DNA of 64,000 nucleotides from Allacma fusca (Eukaryota > Arthropoda > Collembola > Symphypleona > Sminthuridae), in NCBI GenBank assembly GCA_947179485.1, contig OX359249.1, positions 50,789,402 to 50,853,401 of the forward strand, in the 5' to 3' direction. Of the stretch, positions 22,361-33,324 are shown in pieces; the first letter of the stretch is position 1; every line of letters starts with the position of its first letter. The notes under the pieces were generated by a model. That model searched no databases. It saw nothing but the letters and a program-made list of their open reading frames with translations, and was not told where the DNA came from. The position numbers and the translations under genes were made by a program.

Positions 22361-22953
22361 GTTTAAAGCTAGTGAAATGTGCGAGTTTCCTGAGGCAAGG
22401 TGCCTAAATCGACAGAATATAGTTGGGGAAATTAATTTATAGTGCATTACAATGCATTTAGTTTCAGTATATACATTTTGATGTAAATTTAAATAAGCTT
22501 GCGTATATATGACAATAAAATTAAAATATAATCGGCGCAAGTGGTAGCTACCTTAATGTAATGGAAAGTCTCTCTAAAGGTATGATTGGGGCATGGGATA
22601 TTTTGGCCAAAATCCTCGTATAAATTAAGTCAAACGTCTCCTTGTCCATCCTGTAGTTACATTCAATAATTTGAGAGCCCTTATTTTTTATGATCATAGT
22701 TTATTAGCCACAAAATGTTTATTTATTGTACTAGTTTGTAAAACCAAAAATCATTTACAACTTACCGGAAGTACCTGTGGTGGTTCATGGGATCATCGGC
22801 AAGTTCACAAAGTAATTTATTTCCCCTAGGACATTCGCGCGTGAATCGTTGGAACTATAAATCATCGGGTTGATGACTTCATGAAAGTTGCATGAAAAAG
22901 ATTGGTCCGTGAAAAGTCAATGAAAAATCAAAGCGACTATAAACAAGGCATTA

Positions 22954-24090
22954 GTGATTTTTCTGATTCTTTTCTCTCTTGGTTAATGTCCTCTTCATTC
23001 AGTCACCTCCCAAATTAGGCCCTTTAATTGCCGGCAATTTTACCCACCCAGGACCTCCCACCGACTGGATTCAAGTAACTGTGGAACAGAACAACCCCTT
23101 GATGGCAGATCAGCCGGATTCATATATCCTGGGACATGTCTCCACTGATCAGTGGTAGTAGAGGAGCGAATTTCCTTAACTCGTTTCCCAACTAAAGTCC
23201 CCAGTGGTCATCTCACTTTATCCAGCACAGCACCATCGACGAGTCACACCAGTGGTAACAAGGAGTCCCATGCAACTCTAGGCTTGACTTCACAACTGAA
23301 GCCAATCTCGTACCCACTAAACGTGAGAGTAACTCTAGTCTTGGGATGGTTAGTTGCTTCAGGGGGCAACTCAAGATTTAGCAACTACCAGTTGTACCAC
23401 AACACCCCCTCAGTCTCTAATCTCAGGAAAACAGGCTGCATGGGCTGTTTTGCTAGCGCCAGAAAAATATGCAAGCTCCAAAACTTTATCTCGCTATTCC
23501 GACCTATGTACCACCTCGGTATCTTAACCTCTGACAATGTGGGAATTTCTCTTGCCCACTTTTGAAATTTCTCCCCAATATCTCTCGGAATCTCCGTATC
23601 CCACGCAGTTTTCGTCTCCCAACTTACTTGGAGTAACCTCTTAGGATGGAGAGTAACAGGACTAAGGAAACCAATGGGATCAAAAAGTTGGTGAGTGACA
23701 GCCGAAATCATCCTCTTTGTTACGGGTCCCTCCCACAACTGTGGATTCTTAACACCACAGCTTAGCGTGTCTTCATTTTTGTTCCAGAGCATACCCAGTA
23801 ACGGCACCAGCTGGTCTCCAATTGCACCTCCTCCGCATGTAGTGTACTCCCATCCTCTGATATCCATCTTGCCCATCTCCATGATTTCCTTCGACTGGCG
23901 AATGAAAGTGGTTAATTCCTGCTCGTCGTCAACACAGGCAATGCAATTATCCACGTAGAAGCTCCTCTGTAACTCGTCTGCCGTATGTCTCAAAGTCGGG
24001 GGTGCTCTTTTCAAATGGTACTCGAGAGCAGCCGCTAGTAAGAAGGGGCTACTCGAGATCCCAAAAATAACTCTCCGATGGCGGAAATCC
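22954..24090 (-). pseudogene. BEL/Pao 1 reverse transcriptase and RNase H region
   Basis: Makes cDNA in intact relatives. The minus strand reads FRHRRVIFGISSSPFLLAAA (palm region typical of BEL), then YVDN where YVDD is catalytic, then FDPIGFLSPVTL; lower down the RNase H and connection region reads HVPGYMNPADLPSRG and WWEGPGW (about 23110-23010). The frame breaks at about 23400. The N-terminal half of RT is absent because Polinton sequence begins at about 24.1 kb. The region ends at the TTA duplication of Harbinger 2. Confidence 0.8.
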
Positions 24091-24157
24091 AAATTCAAAA
24101 TCCAAATTATCTTTATCAACATATTATTTCAAGACATCCAAGTGATTCCAATTCTAA

Positions 24158-27100
24158 GTTTCATCTGAAGATAAGTGTTTCATTTGTAAACTATGTGGAA
24201 AGTGTTTCTACCCACGGAGCAAATTGGAAGAACATTTGGCTAATTCCCATCGTTGTAATTTATGTTCAAACATTTTCAATCGTAAAGAATCTCTACAGTT
24301 TCATAAACAGAACCATAAGAAAATAATTCAACGTGGTGGTGATCTTGGTTCTATTTCAAACGATTTTGATGTAATTACTTCTCAAAAACATTCTTTCCGT
24401 ACATACAAATACAGTAAAAGTGAGCAAACTGTAAGCCTTTTGAACTATTTTCATAACAAAAAACATGCTATATCAGAATTGTGCAAACGTATGTATCACG
24501 TTATTGGTGCTGTGAAGGTACGGTTAAAAGTTCACGTAGAATTTCAACGAGGAATTGCAGTCAATAAAAACATAGAAATTTTTGACACATACATGAACAG
24601 CTTTATGAGAATTACACTGAACACAAGTGAAGTTGTTTCAATGTTAGGTGAAATGTTCGAACAAGTAAATCTACACAGAACGTTTTGAAAAATTTGGTTC
24701 AGGATGGATTTTAAAAAGAGTTTTAGGATTTGATTTATGTTTAAACAAATATAAATCGTTAGGTGGTGCTTGTTACATCCCTACTCATAAAAGAGTTTTC
24801 GCAAAAAAGTGTGTCATCAATGTAAGAAACAAGGATAAACAATGTTTTAAATGGGCATGTTTAGCTGCGTTATATCCATGTCAACGTAATCAGAATCGTG
24901 TCAGTACCTATAAAAAGTATGAAAATATTTTGAATTGGAATTCACTACAATATCCAGTTCAGTTACATAAAATTCTACTATTTGAATATTTGAATCAAAT
25001 TGCAGTTAATATATTTGTTTGGGATAATTTTGAAGGTGCTAGTGCGTTTCGTGCTTCGAAAAATAACTATAATGCAGGTTGGAAGACAGTTAACCTACTA
25101 TTGTTAAAATGTGCTCAAAGAGGGGTTGAACATTTTACAGCAATACGTGATATCAATAAGCTTCTCGGAAAACAGAACCATCATAAGAAATTCTTGTGTT
25201 ACAACTGTTTGCAGTGTTTTTCAGCGGAGCAAAACCTTAACCAACATTTACCATTATGCTTGCTTAACAAAACAAAATATTAAAATGTCTAAACTAACTG
25301 AAGATGGAAAGCTACCTGTTATTAAATTTTAAAGCAATCATAAGCAACTAAAAGCTGGTTATGTAGTTTATGCAGACTTTGAAACTATTCTCCAACCATG
25401 CCATGATCCAGGACATTCTAAAACTAAGAAACTTACGGAACAGATTCCTTGTGGATTTAGTTAGAGATGATCATGAATTAATAAAACATTTTGTGTATCG
25501 AGGTGAAGATTGTGTTAGTTTTTTTCAAACACATGAAACAAATCGGAATTCTAGTGAAGAAAATATTTGAAGAAGATGTTGGACCTGTTGATAATGAACG
25601 AGATTGGACGGATTTTTTAAAAGCAATTAATTGTCGTATTTGTGGCAAGCCATCAGAAAATGATCATGTATACGATCATGATCCTCGGAGCGGTAATTGA
25701 ATATCATGCGCATTTATTTCAATTACTTAAATTCAAAATCGAATTACACAGCATATGTGACTAAACAAAACTTTGTTTTACAGGAAAATTTCGAGGAGCT
25801 GCGCATGTAGTTTGTAATTTAAACTATCAACAGCAACGAAAGGTGCCAATAGTTCTTCATAACTTCAAAAACTATGATGCAGCGATTATAGTTCAAGGTT
25901 TAAAATACTATGATGGTGAAGGAATCAATATAATTCCAAGTACATCTGAGCGTTTCATGTCAGTTATTTGTGATAATTTTTATTTTATTGATTCATATCA
26001 ATTCGTGAACTCTAGCTAAAGTGATTTAGTAGAAAATCTTCTAATTTGTGATCGTGATTCTAACCCATTCGAAGATCAAAAACAGAAAATGGTGTTGTTT
26101 TATCAAGACTTCGCAGAACAAAGTGAAATTGATCTTCTTTTAAAAAGGTGTGTATTGTTACGATTACATGGATAGTTTTAACAAATTCGATGAAACTACA
26201 CTTCCAAAACGAAAAATGTTTTATAATAAACTGACTGAACAGCATATAACACTTAAAGATTATATACATGCAAAAAATGTTTGGAAAAAATTTGAATATA
26301 AATCTTTAGGTATCTATCACGATATTTATTTACTCTGTGACGTGCTTTTGTTAGCATCTGTGTTTGAGAAATTTCGTGATATAACATTTAATAATTTTAA
26401 ACTTGATCCTGTTCACTACTACTCTTACCCTGGATGTTGTTATGATGCTGCACTTAAAATGACCGGAGTGGAATTGGAACTTATAACTGATGTGGATCAA
26501 ATCCACACGATTACCACTGGAATTAGAGGGGGAATTTCAACTATACCAACACGTTATGCTTCGAGTAATAATTATTTAGGTGGAAAATATGATAGCACGA
26601 AGGAAACGAGCTGAATAAAATACTTTGATATGAATAATTTGTATGGAGGTGCTTTAAGTGATTACCTTCCAATATCAGGGTTTCAATGGTTAGACCAAGG
26701 TGAAATAGATAATCTTGATTATGAAAATATTCCCGATGACAATGATTATGGTTATTTCTTTGTCATTGATTTGATTTATGATCCTGCTGATCATGATATA
26801 CACAATGAATATCCTTAAGCTCCTGAAAAAGTTAAAATAACATATGATATGTTATCTGACTTTGAAAAGAGTCAATACAACTCAGAATCAGATTTTCACT
26901 CTGGTTTTCGTTTGATTTCACATTTTAACCCAAGTAAAAACTATGTCCTGCATTATCGTAACTTAATATTTTATTTAAAGAATGGTTTGAAAATTACTGC
27001 AATTAAAAGAGTACTTAAATTTTGCCAGAACAATGGCTTGAACCTAACATTTCATATAATACCAACATAAGAGCACAGACAAAAAGTCGGTTTACAATGA

Positions 27101-27811
27101 AACTAGCCAAACTAGGCAATAATGTTATTTATGGTAAATCAGTTGAGAATGCTACAAATAGATCCAATGTGAAAGTGACCAAAGACTATGATAATGCTGT
27201 CAAATTGGGTTCAAGTCCAAGATGTAAAAGTTGGACAATACTAGACGAAAATTTAATTTAATTTAACATGGGTAAATGATCGGTTCATATAATAACTACT
27301 TACTTCCAAAGTATAAGGAATGCATTTCAGTGCTATGTAGTGACACCAATTCATTCATAAGTCATGTTTAAACTGTTGATATTTATGATGATATCCTTAA
27401 AAAATTTGAATTATTTTGATACAAGTGACTATCCAATTAATCACAAATGTTATTCAATTGTTAATTAAAAAACGTGTATGCAAATGAAAGATGAGATGAA
27501 TGGTAAAATACTAACTGAATTAGGATTAAATTAAAAAGTTTATTCTGATACTGGTGACAATAAAATTCGAAAGAAAGCATGTAAAGGAACTAAAACTAGT
27601 ATTGTTAATAAATATCTTAGTCATAGGAGAGAAAGCTCTCTTCAAAGCAAAACGTTATTTTTGTCAGCAGAATTTAATTAGATCAACTAAACAACGGCTT
27701 TATTCAGTACGTCAACTTAAGCTTATCCTAAATTCTATTGACATTAAACGTCATTTACTACATGGTGGAATAAAAATACTAGCGTATGGCCAATATAATT
27801 TACAAAACTAA
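24158..27811 (+). pseudogene. Polinton family B DNA polymerase with N-terminal C2H2 fingers
   Basis: Replicates the element in intact relatives. The first part has two zinc fingers (CFICKLCGKCFY..H and CNLCSNIFNRKESLQFH), then a conserved N-terminal region (CFKWACLAALYP, YENILNWNSLQYPV). Exonuclease motifs follow: ADFET (about 25375), HNFKNYDAAI (about 25860) and YHDIYLLCDVLLLA (about 26315). Polymerase motif A is DMNNLYGG (about 26630), motif B KLAKLGNNVIYGKS (about 27100), and motif C appears as SDTN instead of DTD (about 27340). The C-terminal KRHLLHGGIKILAYGQY is near 27750. A GT-AG intron of 91 bp (25693-25783) lies between DPRSG and KFRGAAH and keeps frame. Many stops and frameshifts (near 24686, 25280, 26613, 26816, 27068) make it non-functional. 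Confidence 0.85.
25693..25783 (+). other. Spliceosomal-type intron within Polinton PolB
   Basis: Starts GTAATT, ends TTTTACAG, is AT-rich, and its removal joins conserved PolB sequence (DHDPRSG to KFRGAAHVVCNLNY) in frame. Confidence 0.75.
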
Positions 27812-28065
27812 TAAATAAGTATAATAATTATATTTATAATATTATGATTTATTGAGTTCAATACATGATGTAAATAGTAACCGTAAATTATGTTGATATA
27901 AATTAAAAGTATAGTACAAAATAAAGTTAAGATTTATTCAAACATTACTTTTGCATGCAATAATTCTTTACATGATTTGTTGTATTGTATGCATAGCAAA
28001 TGCTTATGTTTGCATAATATTATCTTATCGTATTCACATTTTGAAAATTTAGGCATTTTAATTTT

Positions 28066-28509
28066 TTAAATAAATTGTATCATAATGCGATGATTAATTT
28101 TCATAGAATTGCTTGCTAAAATTGATATTATTTCTGTCATATTATACCCTTGGTTGCGTTTGTATAAATTGTAAACAGCAAAGTTCCCAAATGTAGATGT
28201 ATGACTGCTTTGTACTTTAATATGTGAACGTTTCACAGTAACATTAAAGGATTGTACAAATTTATTAAATATATTACCATAGACATTTAATGGTAATCCT
28301 AAGCTATCGAATATTTCTAAAGTATTATTATTTTCATATATTGAAAACCAGTGTGAACCTGGTTGTGCACTCAAGTCGAGATTACAAATAACTGAAAATT
28401 TTGGGTTTCTAATTTTCAAAACCTCATCAATAGCATACACACTAATAAACATATTTTTTGCTTTAACTAGTTTCGATAGCAAGTAACGGGGTTGTAAACT
28501 GTTTAACAT
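28066..28509 (-). CDS. Adenain-like cysteine protease of Polinton, catalytic Cys lost
   Basis: In Polintons this protease matures capsid proteins. The 147-codon frame has the catalytic His in GSHWFSIY (about residues 51-58) and the Asp/Asn-loop IFDSLG about 10 residues later. The C-terminal box reads QSSHTSTFGNFAVYNL, where relatives have Cys before the GxF segment; here that codon is TTT (Phe). The frame is otherwise unbroken. The expected nucleophile is missing, so it should be inactive. It lies downstream of the major capsid gene on the same strand and converges with PolB. Confidence 0.8.
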   Translation of the reverse strand: MLNSLQPRYLLSKLVKAKNMFISVYAIDEVLKIRNPKFSVICNLDLSAQPGSHWFSIYENNNTLEIFDSLGLPLNVYGNIFNKFVQSFNVTVKRSHIKVQSSHTSTFGNFAVYNLYKRNQGYNMTEIISILASNSMKINHRIMIQFI

Positions 28510-28559
28510 TTTATATTATACAAATTGTCTAAATTTATTAATTTCAAATGTCTTGTTCA

Positions 28560-29804
28560 TTTATGAGTATACAATCAAATTTATAGCTTCTGGCAAGGCT
28601 GTTTTAAATTTCACCTCAAATCGTACACTACCACTCTTTTCCAACATTAAAAACTCATCCGAACTGTGACTTCTGAATGTGAAATGAAAACAGTGTATCC
28701 CATTGAATAGTTTTCTCTTTTAATCAATGGTCATTCCATGGTTTGATTTGATATTCCCATGCTAGCAAAAAGCATTCAGTAAGCTAGTAAGTATTGATCA
28801 TTGCTAAAATATAAAATAAGAGGTGGGATTGGAATAGATATATTATTAACAGAAACACTTAAATAGTTAATATCATATGGTGTGAATCTGAATGGATTAC
28901 TTGCATACGTTCCATTAAAACTTGCATTGCTAGCAAGTGCAATAACTAATCGAGATGGTACTGCAGACATAAAAGCATTTTCTGCAATGAATGTTTGATT
29001 TCCTGATGGGATTGCAAAAAGTTTAATCTACTCATTGGATATAAAGCATTTTCTCAGGTAAATAGTATGCTTTCTAATATAGAAAGTAGCATCAAGAATG
29101 TATATTTTTGCTTTGCATTTTAACGTATTTGAATTTTTGATGTAGTCAGATCCAGAAAGTATGAATGAGTCGGATGATTTCGTTAAACTCAGTGTAAAAT
29201 CCATATTGTTTAAAACATATCGGTCTTGCATAGCAATATCTATATGAAGTTTATCAATTAATTCTAATTGTTTAAAACTTACTAATGTTTTACTAATGTT
29301 ACTAAAATTTACTAAACGCTTTTTGTATCCATAGTTTGCGTCTGTACATGAAAAATCATTAGAATCTTCAATAAAAAGTGCAGTATCACCGTGTGATTTG
29401 AAATACTCCTTTCCATAGGAAAACACTTTTTGAAAATATGCTTAGTAAGCATAAAAATTGTTGCTGGTACTAATAATTTTTGCGTTTGACAATAATCCAA
29501 CTTGACTAAACATTGAATGTAATAAATTATTTGTAGTGCTTACGTCTTGATTATTTATAAGTTTTGAACCATCTCCATTGACTACTTGAATTCTAAGATA
29601 TAAAAATGAATCATAAAAATCAAGGTATTGGTCAGAGTTGCCTATTATTTTATATTCAATTTTACTATTTGAATCATGTGTATTGATCAATGGTTTGTAG
29701 TCAGCATATAGACTAAAGTCAACGGTAGTATCTGACATAGGTTGCTGAAAAAGATTACACTCTGCACGAATGCCTGGTCCTGAAATTTCGCTAATTGTTC
29801 CCAT
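28560..29804 (-). pseudogene. Polinton major capsid protein (double jelly roll), broken
   Basis: Would form the hexon-like capsomer. Starts at ATG 29804; pieces in order: LYADYKPLINTHD, YLDFYDSFLYLRIQVVNGDG, NNLLHSMFSQVGLLSNAKI; then FSYGKEYFKSHGD, KLHIDIAMQDRYVLNNMDF, LDATFYIRKHT; then SAVPSRLVIALASNASFNG, NPFRFTPYDINYLSV; then a C-terminal VRFEVKFKTALPEAINLIVY near 28600. The LHS.FSQV, HIDI and RLxxALASNAxFNG signatures are those of Polinton/adintovirus capsids. Frame changes near 29435, 29000 and 28770. It is followed by the protease gene. Confidence 0.8.
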
Positions 29805-29829
29805 TATGATAAATAATCAAATTTTGTTT

Positions 29830-30185
29830 TTCCTTTTCGTTTCTTTATGTTGCGTTTTTTAGTTTTCAGTTTTGACTTTGTTATTGCTATTAATTTATTT
29901 GAACGTTTTTTTTGAAATTCCTTTCCCAGACTGATTTATAAGTTTGCTTATTTCGGATTGAATATTTTTCGCAAACTGGTTTTTATTGTTTCTAAGCGAA
30001 GCTTTTATATTAATTCCTTTAATAACATCATGTGCTACATTAGCAACTGCCTCTTTAGCATGCGGTATAACATGCTTTTTTACTAATGGAATAATTCGTT
30101 TTAACCCCTTTTTAAATACTCCACCTAACCCTCCACCTTTTGGAACACTAAAACGTTTGTAGAAGTATTTGATGGATGTAACGTC
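29830..30185 (-). pseudogene. Polinton core/PX-like basic protein
   Basis: The minus strand reads FSVPKGGGLGGVFKKGLKR, then IIPLVKKHVIPHAKEAVANV and AHDVIKGINIKAS, then a very basic tail (KKRKGKTK in another frame). The glycine patch followed by amphipathic basic helices is typical of the virion core (pX/pVI-like) protein encoded beside the major capsid gene in Polintons. There is one frame change near 29915 and no clear start codon. Confidence 0.6.
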
Positions 30186-30472
30186 TTGTACTACAGATCA
30201 CGATCAAAAACGTGTTTTATTTTCACTGTGTAAATATAATGCTTACAACATCAATGTTGAAATGTAAATGATTATAAATTAATTATAAAACTCATAAGTA
30301 AGAAATCAAGTATACACTTTTATTATTTGATCAAGTTTGCAACGACAGATTGCGCACCGTTTGCGTGACAACACAATGATGCAATATGATAAATGTGAAC
30401 AAGGCAGCATTACATAATCTGCTTTGTTTTGTAAACAAATTTTACATAATGATTAAATTAATTTAAAAAACG
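30186..30472. other. Intergenic AT-rich segment of the Polinton
   Basis: No coding sequence recognised between the PX-like gene and the BIR gene. Confidence 0.5.
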
Positions 30473-30947
30473 TTAATAACATATAAAAATGCTAACCAAT
30501 AATATAATTGCTAATATAAATGTAAACATACAGTTTAACAAATCCATTCTTGTAGCATTTCCTTCGTTGTCATTTAAAATTATATAAGGTTTTTCCTAAA
30601 ACATAAATCAAACTGAATAAATTATAGTTTATAAGATATTAATATATGATTATTCTACGAATGTTACATTAAATATTACTAACCAAAAATATTTTTTTAG
30701 AAGCTGATTGTTCTAAATATACGGTTGAATACCTAATTTTTTGTAGAACGACGAATGGACAACTCGGAGAAAATATTGCATGCTCAATAAACGGATCGTC
30801 ACAAGGATTCCATTCACCTATTTGAATTCCACAATAGAAGCAACATACTTGATCTAGTTGACCGGAAGAAAAAAGTCCTGCTTGCGCAAATTTTTCGGGT
30901 GGAAAGATTGTTGATTTGTTTGCAAATGAAGCTATTCTTCTCGCCAA
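30473..30947 (-). CDS. BIR-domain (IAP-like) protein with C-terminal transmembrane anchor, two exons
   Basis: Exon 1 30947-30684 and exon 2 30595-30473, joined across an 88-bp GT-AG intron in phase 0, give a protein of 128 residues. Exon 1 is a single BIR zinc domain: RRIASF start, AGLFSSGQLDQ, then the exact C-x2-C-x16-H-x6-C zinc pattern (CFYC ... EH ... C). Exon 2 has a short acidic linker and a hydrophobic helix (MFTFILAIILLVSIFIC) ending two residues before the stop. In BIR families this fold binds caspases or IAP-binding peptides; here an anti-death or membrane-tethering role is inference. No RING is present. The gene is unbroken, although most neighbours (capsid, ATPase, penton) are not. 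It lies in the minus-strand virion gene block. Confidence 0.75.
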
Positions 30948-31049
30948 CGAAACAAAATCTTTGTTATAATGGGATGTTTTGAAGTTGTAGCTCTATATGG
31001 TATTGCAGTTCTTCGTATAGGCGTATGGTTCATTTTTCTATGAAAAAAT

Positions 31050-31801
31050 AGGTTTCCAATTTAACCAACCTGTATTTTTACTTGGGCTATTGTTTTCCAT
31101 TTGATCTGGTTGACTTGATGATTCTGTTGCACCAGCAGCGTTTGTTATACTTGCTGTATTGTTTATGCTTTCATTTGATTTAGCTTTTACAGTAAATACT
31201 CTTTCCACTGGCTTGGAAAGTTCAGTTCTAAATCTTAAATTTAAAAGTTATAGTGGCACATGCGCACCAATCAAAGCAGCTTTAAAACGATTAATTGCAA
31301 CTGGTCCAGTTGAGTTTGGAAATTAAAATTTCGGACGAATTACATAATTAAGCAAATCATATATGTTTGAACCTTTTACGTGCTTATCGCTTTAAAAAAA
31401 TATATTCTTCCAACACTATTCCATTTTATCATTTCAGGATATTTAGCTAAATGCTGTAGTATTAAATTTGCATTTCTTTGATATGATGGAGGAATAGATT
31501 CTAAAATTAAATTTACTGAAGGCTTAACAGCTAATGAATCATTCTTAGTTTCCTTGCTTTCATTCGATTGAAGAACGTTTTGCTTTATATATTCAAATTT
31601 ATTGCTTAAAAAACGTGTGTATGCACTAATAATTGCTAACTTAATATCATCAGGTAGTGATTCATTATTTAAAATTTCTTCTGCAGTTTCTTTTTTGTTT
31701 AAGAATGTGTTTTCCACTCTATGCTTGATTTCTAGTACTTTTTTCATATTTAAAATGCTATTAAGTTGTTCTTCAGAAACTAATTTTAAACGTTTTGCCA
31801 T
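31050..31801 (-). pseudogene. Conserved Polinton-associated protein of unknown function
   Basis: Starts MAKRLKLVSEEQL at 31801; an N-terminal helical part is followed by IPPSYQRNANLILQHLAKYP and MIKWNSVGRIYFF; after a frameshift near 31385 comes HVKGSNIYDLLNYVIRPKF, then FKAALIGAHVPL, with a Ser/Asn-rich tail. From memory this domain (a GSNIxDLL segment after a helical repeat) recurs in Polintons and related viruses without an assigned function. Confidence 0.45.
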
Positions 31802-32110
31802 TATGTAAGCGATGTTGCGATTACTGTACCAGTAATTGTAGCAAGTATGTTAATAGAAGAATTAATCACATGTGGTAAAAATCCGCCAATTTTAGTTAAC
31901 ATTTTCTTTTCCCTTTAAACGATAACTTCAAATCAGCCTACGATCGTATTTTAAATCTGTCTTTTAATTTTACTTTTTTCTTTATCTGAAAATATTACGT
32001 TACCATTAATAATATTGTGTGCAATTTCTGTTAAAGCTGCAATATTATCATCCGTACTGGAAATCAGAAGTTGTTTTCGTTTATGTGGTACTACAATTAA
32101 TTAATGTTTT
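31802..32110 (-). pseudogene. Small conserved Polinton protein, broken
   Basis: Reads ALTEIAHNIINGNVIFSDKE and KSKIKRQI, then in another frame IGGFLPHVINSSINILATIT. The ExAxNIxxGN and GGFLP segments recur together in Polinton-encoded proteins. Function unknown; frameshift near 31930. Confidence 0.45.
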
Positions 32111-32149
32111 GAAAAAACTTACGTTCCGCGTAACGCACTCACTCATCAC

Positions 32150-32575
32150 AGTCTAAAGTGTTTAAATGTAGAGCAAATGTTTTGCCTTACAAAGTGCACA
32201 ATGCTTGTAATCTTGATGTGATGGAATTATACACTTTTCTGTAATTATTATGTAACTGTTTTTCACATCTGTAATTTTGGGACAATGCTTCTCTTCTAAG
32301 TTGATTATTGACAAATTTGGTAAAGTTTTTTAAGGAATGAAACTTTCTGCGAAACTTTTGCATAAATTTGATCCGAAAAGTTGAAAGACTGAAATAATTC
32401 CATTTAAAGTAGAATAATCACAATATCCTTTGCCTGAGTAGTAAACAGTTTGTCTTCCCGATCGGTTAAGTTATTTCCAAGAAAACGGTGGTTTAAAAAA
32501 TACATATTTGTGCAATAATCTACACAACTAACAATAACTAACTCCTTGACTATAAATGTACGTTTCAATTGAAAT
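32150..32575 (-). pseudogene. Unrecognised Polinton open frame remnant
   Basis: The minus strand reads FQLKRTFIVKELVIVSCVDY then NHRFLGNNLTDREDKL and further broken frames. The KEL-x-x-V and aromatic spacing look like a conserved mobile-element protein of unknown role, but I cannot name it. Confidence 0.3.
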
Positions 32576-32588
32576 CCTTCAAAATCAA

Positions 32589-33259
32589 CTATATATTTGA
32601 TAACGATTTTGGAAGGTACACAAAATTCTCTTCTCCAGGCAAAAAACCACTCTGCACTCGTAAATTGTCTGGAGCGTGTGAGTGTATATTTAAGAATAAA
32701 TAAGAGAATGGTTTATCTGTTGCCTTTTTATAAGCATCGAAAATAAATTTAGGATGAGCAGGATACAAAACACGGCTTAAATACATTATCTGAGGTGTAA
32801 ACGTTGGTGATTTAAAAATAACTAAATAATGTGTATTCAGACCTATATTTCTACCATGTTTTCCTTGAGGGTAAAGATTCTGGGAAAATTGAATGATAGA
32901 TACACAACGATGATGTATACCTTTAATATGTAACTCACTAAGTTTAGCAGAGTTGCATACATCAAATTGCTGATCATCCACTATGAGAGGTGTATCGTTT
33001 GGAATTTTAAAATCGAATCGTTTCATGAACACTATTCCAGGAAACGTTTCGCAAATGCTCTTATACTGCTCAATGTTATCTGAATAACTAAATATTATGT
33101 TTTTTAGTTGTGTTCCAGATAAACTGTTTAAATTTTTTAATAGTTTAATTGTAAATAGTTTTACCGCTTTGGGAACACCCAGCGATATTCATTGAAAAGG
33201 GGAATTTTAATAATGGTTCTGATAAATAAATTTCTTCGAACTCAAACATATTATTCATT
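32589..33259 (-). pseudogene. Polinton genome-packaging ATPase (FtsK/HerA type), one frameshift
   Basis: Predicted to pump DNA into capsids in intact relatives. Starts MFEFEEIYLSEPLLKFP at 33259; Walker A GCSQSGKT lies at about 33190-33167; after a frameshift near 33150 the frame continues with IIFSYSDNIEQYKSICETFP, Walker B PLIVDDQ (about 32985), HHRCVSIIQFSQNLYPQGKH, the arginine-finger-like region NIGLNTHYLVIFKSP and FSYLFLNIHSHAPDNLRV. Length and motif order match the family. Confidence 0.8.
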
Positions 33260-33324
33260 TGTTATTAAACTAAAAACAGTGTGAATGAAGTATTAGCTTG
33301 TTACTACAACTTACGCTTACGAAA

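Larger units (their letters stand above)
19880..22800 (-). pseudogene. Harbinger 2 transposase pseudogene, in several pieces
   Basis: Related to the intact transposase at 12097-13556. Pieces on the minus strand: YFR-type exon 1 end (about 22790), exon 2 with MDKETFDLIY (about 22650-22555), VSPASISKIVREVM (about 21500-21440), IDGKHVRIRSPGHSGSQF with the first catalytic Asp (about 21340), FNYRLSRARMVVENAFE with the Glu (about 20975-20925), and ILHNFLVRRKDMDG (about 20050). Two hAT MITEs interrupt it (20107-20887, 21515-22360) and the C-terminus is lost at a MITE junction. The second-Asp region near 21050 reads VGDNAFSL, with Asn after Asp. Confidence 0.75.
16458..22950. mobile_element. PIF/Harbinger element 2, decayed and multiply invaded
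   Basis: The left end TGCTGGGTTTATAATCGC and right end (reverse complement) TGCCTTGTTTATAGTCGC are flanked by TTA (16455-16457, 22951-22953). It holds a MADF pseudogene at the left and a minus-strand transposase pseudogene at the right, interrupted by two hAT MITEs, a MITE fragment and a mini non-LTR insertion. Confidence 0.85.
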
